Below the pieces are notes generated by a model. The model worked only from the letters and a program-made list of their open reading frames with translations, was not told the DNA's origin and did not search any database. The translations under genes were made by a program, and so were the position numbers. A stretch of 7,267 bases of DNA from JBKJUK01 sp046590705 (GTDB taxonomy: Bacteria > Acidobacteriota > Thermoanaerobaculia > Gp7-AA8), in the NCBI GenBank assembly GCA_046590705.1, contig JBKJUK010000272.1, forward strand, positions 1 through 7,267, read 5' to 3'. The first letter of the stretch is position 1. Each line of letters opens with the position of its first letter. Below are positions 7,137 through 7,267 of the stretch, in pieces.

Positions 7137-7157
7137 GCGTTCATTGTCCCACGGAGA

Positions 7158-7189
7158 GCTTTGCGGTACGAGCGCGTGCCACGCAAAGT
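7158..7189. promoter_or_regulatory. Interrupted inverted repeat upstream of the DUF4198 gene
   Basis: CTTTGCG (7159-7165) and CGCAAAG (7182-7188) are perfectly inverted. Inside them GTACG and CGTGC extend the stem by five pairs, one of them G-T, after a two-base bulge, leaving the loop AGCG. It starts 22 bases upstream of the DUF4198 ATG, so it could be a repressor operator or a 5'-leader hairpin. Read on +, it is followed by a T-rich stretch (TTCGTATTTTTA), so it could also terminate + strand transcripts. No known metal-regulator box is recognised. Confidence 0.35.
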
Positions 7190-7210
7190 TCGTATTTTTA
7201 GAAGGACGAC

Positions 7211-7267
7211 GTGCTCAAAGCCGGGTTCTGGTGTCGTGAGTCGCAAATTCTGTGGACTCTGCTGGGG
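7211..7267 (+). CDS. Possible start of a divergent gene, cut by window end (low confidence)
   Basis: A GTG at 7211 is preceded by a good Shine-Dalgarno, AGAAGGA at 7200-7206, four bases away. It opens a frame that runs to the end of the window (19 codons, starting M/V-LKAGFWCRESQ and ending ILWTLLG). The Trp/Leu content could suit a membrane protein, but the fragment is too short to recognise. It conflicts with an alternative partial - strand frame over the same bases. Only sequence beyond the window can decide. Confidence 0.22.
   Translation, partial: MLKAGFWCRESQILWTLLG

Overview
The window carries the 3' part of a heavy-metal efflux operon on the + strand, followed by two genes on the - strand. 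The DNA is moderately GC-rich. The host looks like an environmental Gram-negative bacterium: the RND pump and adaptor need an outer membrane, and two proteins have Sec signal peptides. A repeat of the GTCAT(T/C)CCGAGC type lies between the first two genes. I associate such repeats with soil phyla such as Acidobacteriota or Gemmatimonadota, but the phylum is a guess.

Plus strand, 1-5714: the C-terminal two thirds of a periplasmic adaptor (1-864, cut by the window edge); a ~295-base gap filled by a degenerate repeat with inverted ends (about 893-1117); a complete CzcA-type RND pump (1160-4318); a HupE/UreJ-type metal permease (4378-5079); and a one-helix 'transmembrane anchor' protein (5091-5714). 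The last three are closely spaced and probably co-transcribed with the adaptor. The outer-membrane channel and any metal-sensing regulator are not in the window and probably lie upstream.

Minus strand, 7136-5807: a secreted DUF4198 protein (7136-6315), a possible weak terminator, and a small YnfA/UPF0060 membrane protein (about 6142-5807) that converges on the anchor gene. DUF4198 and HupE-type proteins are both linked to nickel/cobalt handling, so Ni(II)/Co(II) is my best guess for the substrate. The pump's TM4 motif (D402, D408, E415) supports divalent-cation export but does not separate Zn/Cd/Co from Ni/Co.

Working model (inference): the pump and adaptor export divalent metal through an unseen outer-membrane channel. 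The permease and anchor act on the same metal at the inner membrane or periplasm. The secreted DUF4198 protein binds or relays metal in the periplasm. The most unusual points are the permease plus anchor attached to an export pump, the repeat inserted inside the operon, and the unresolved right edge, where two incompatible partial genes are possible.
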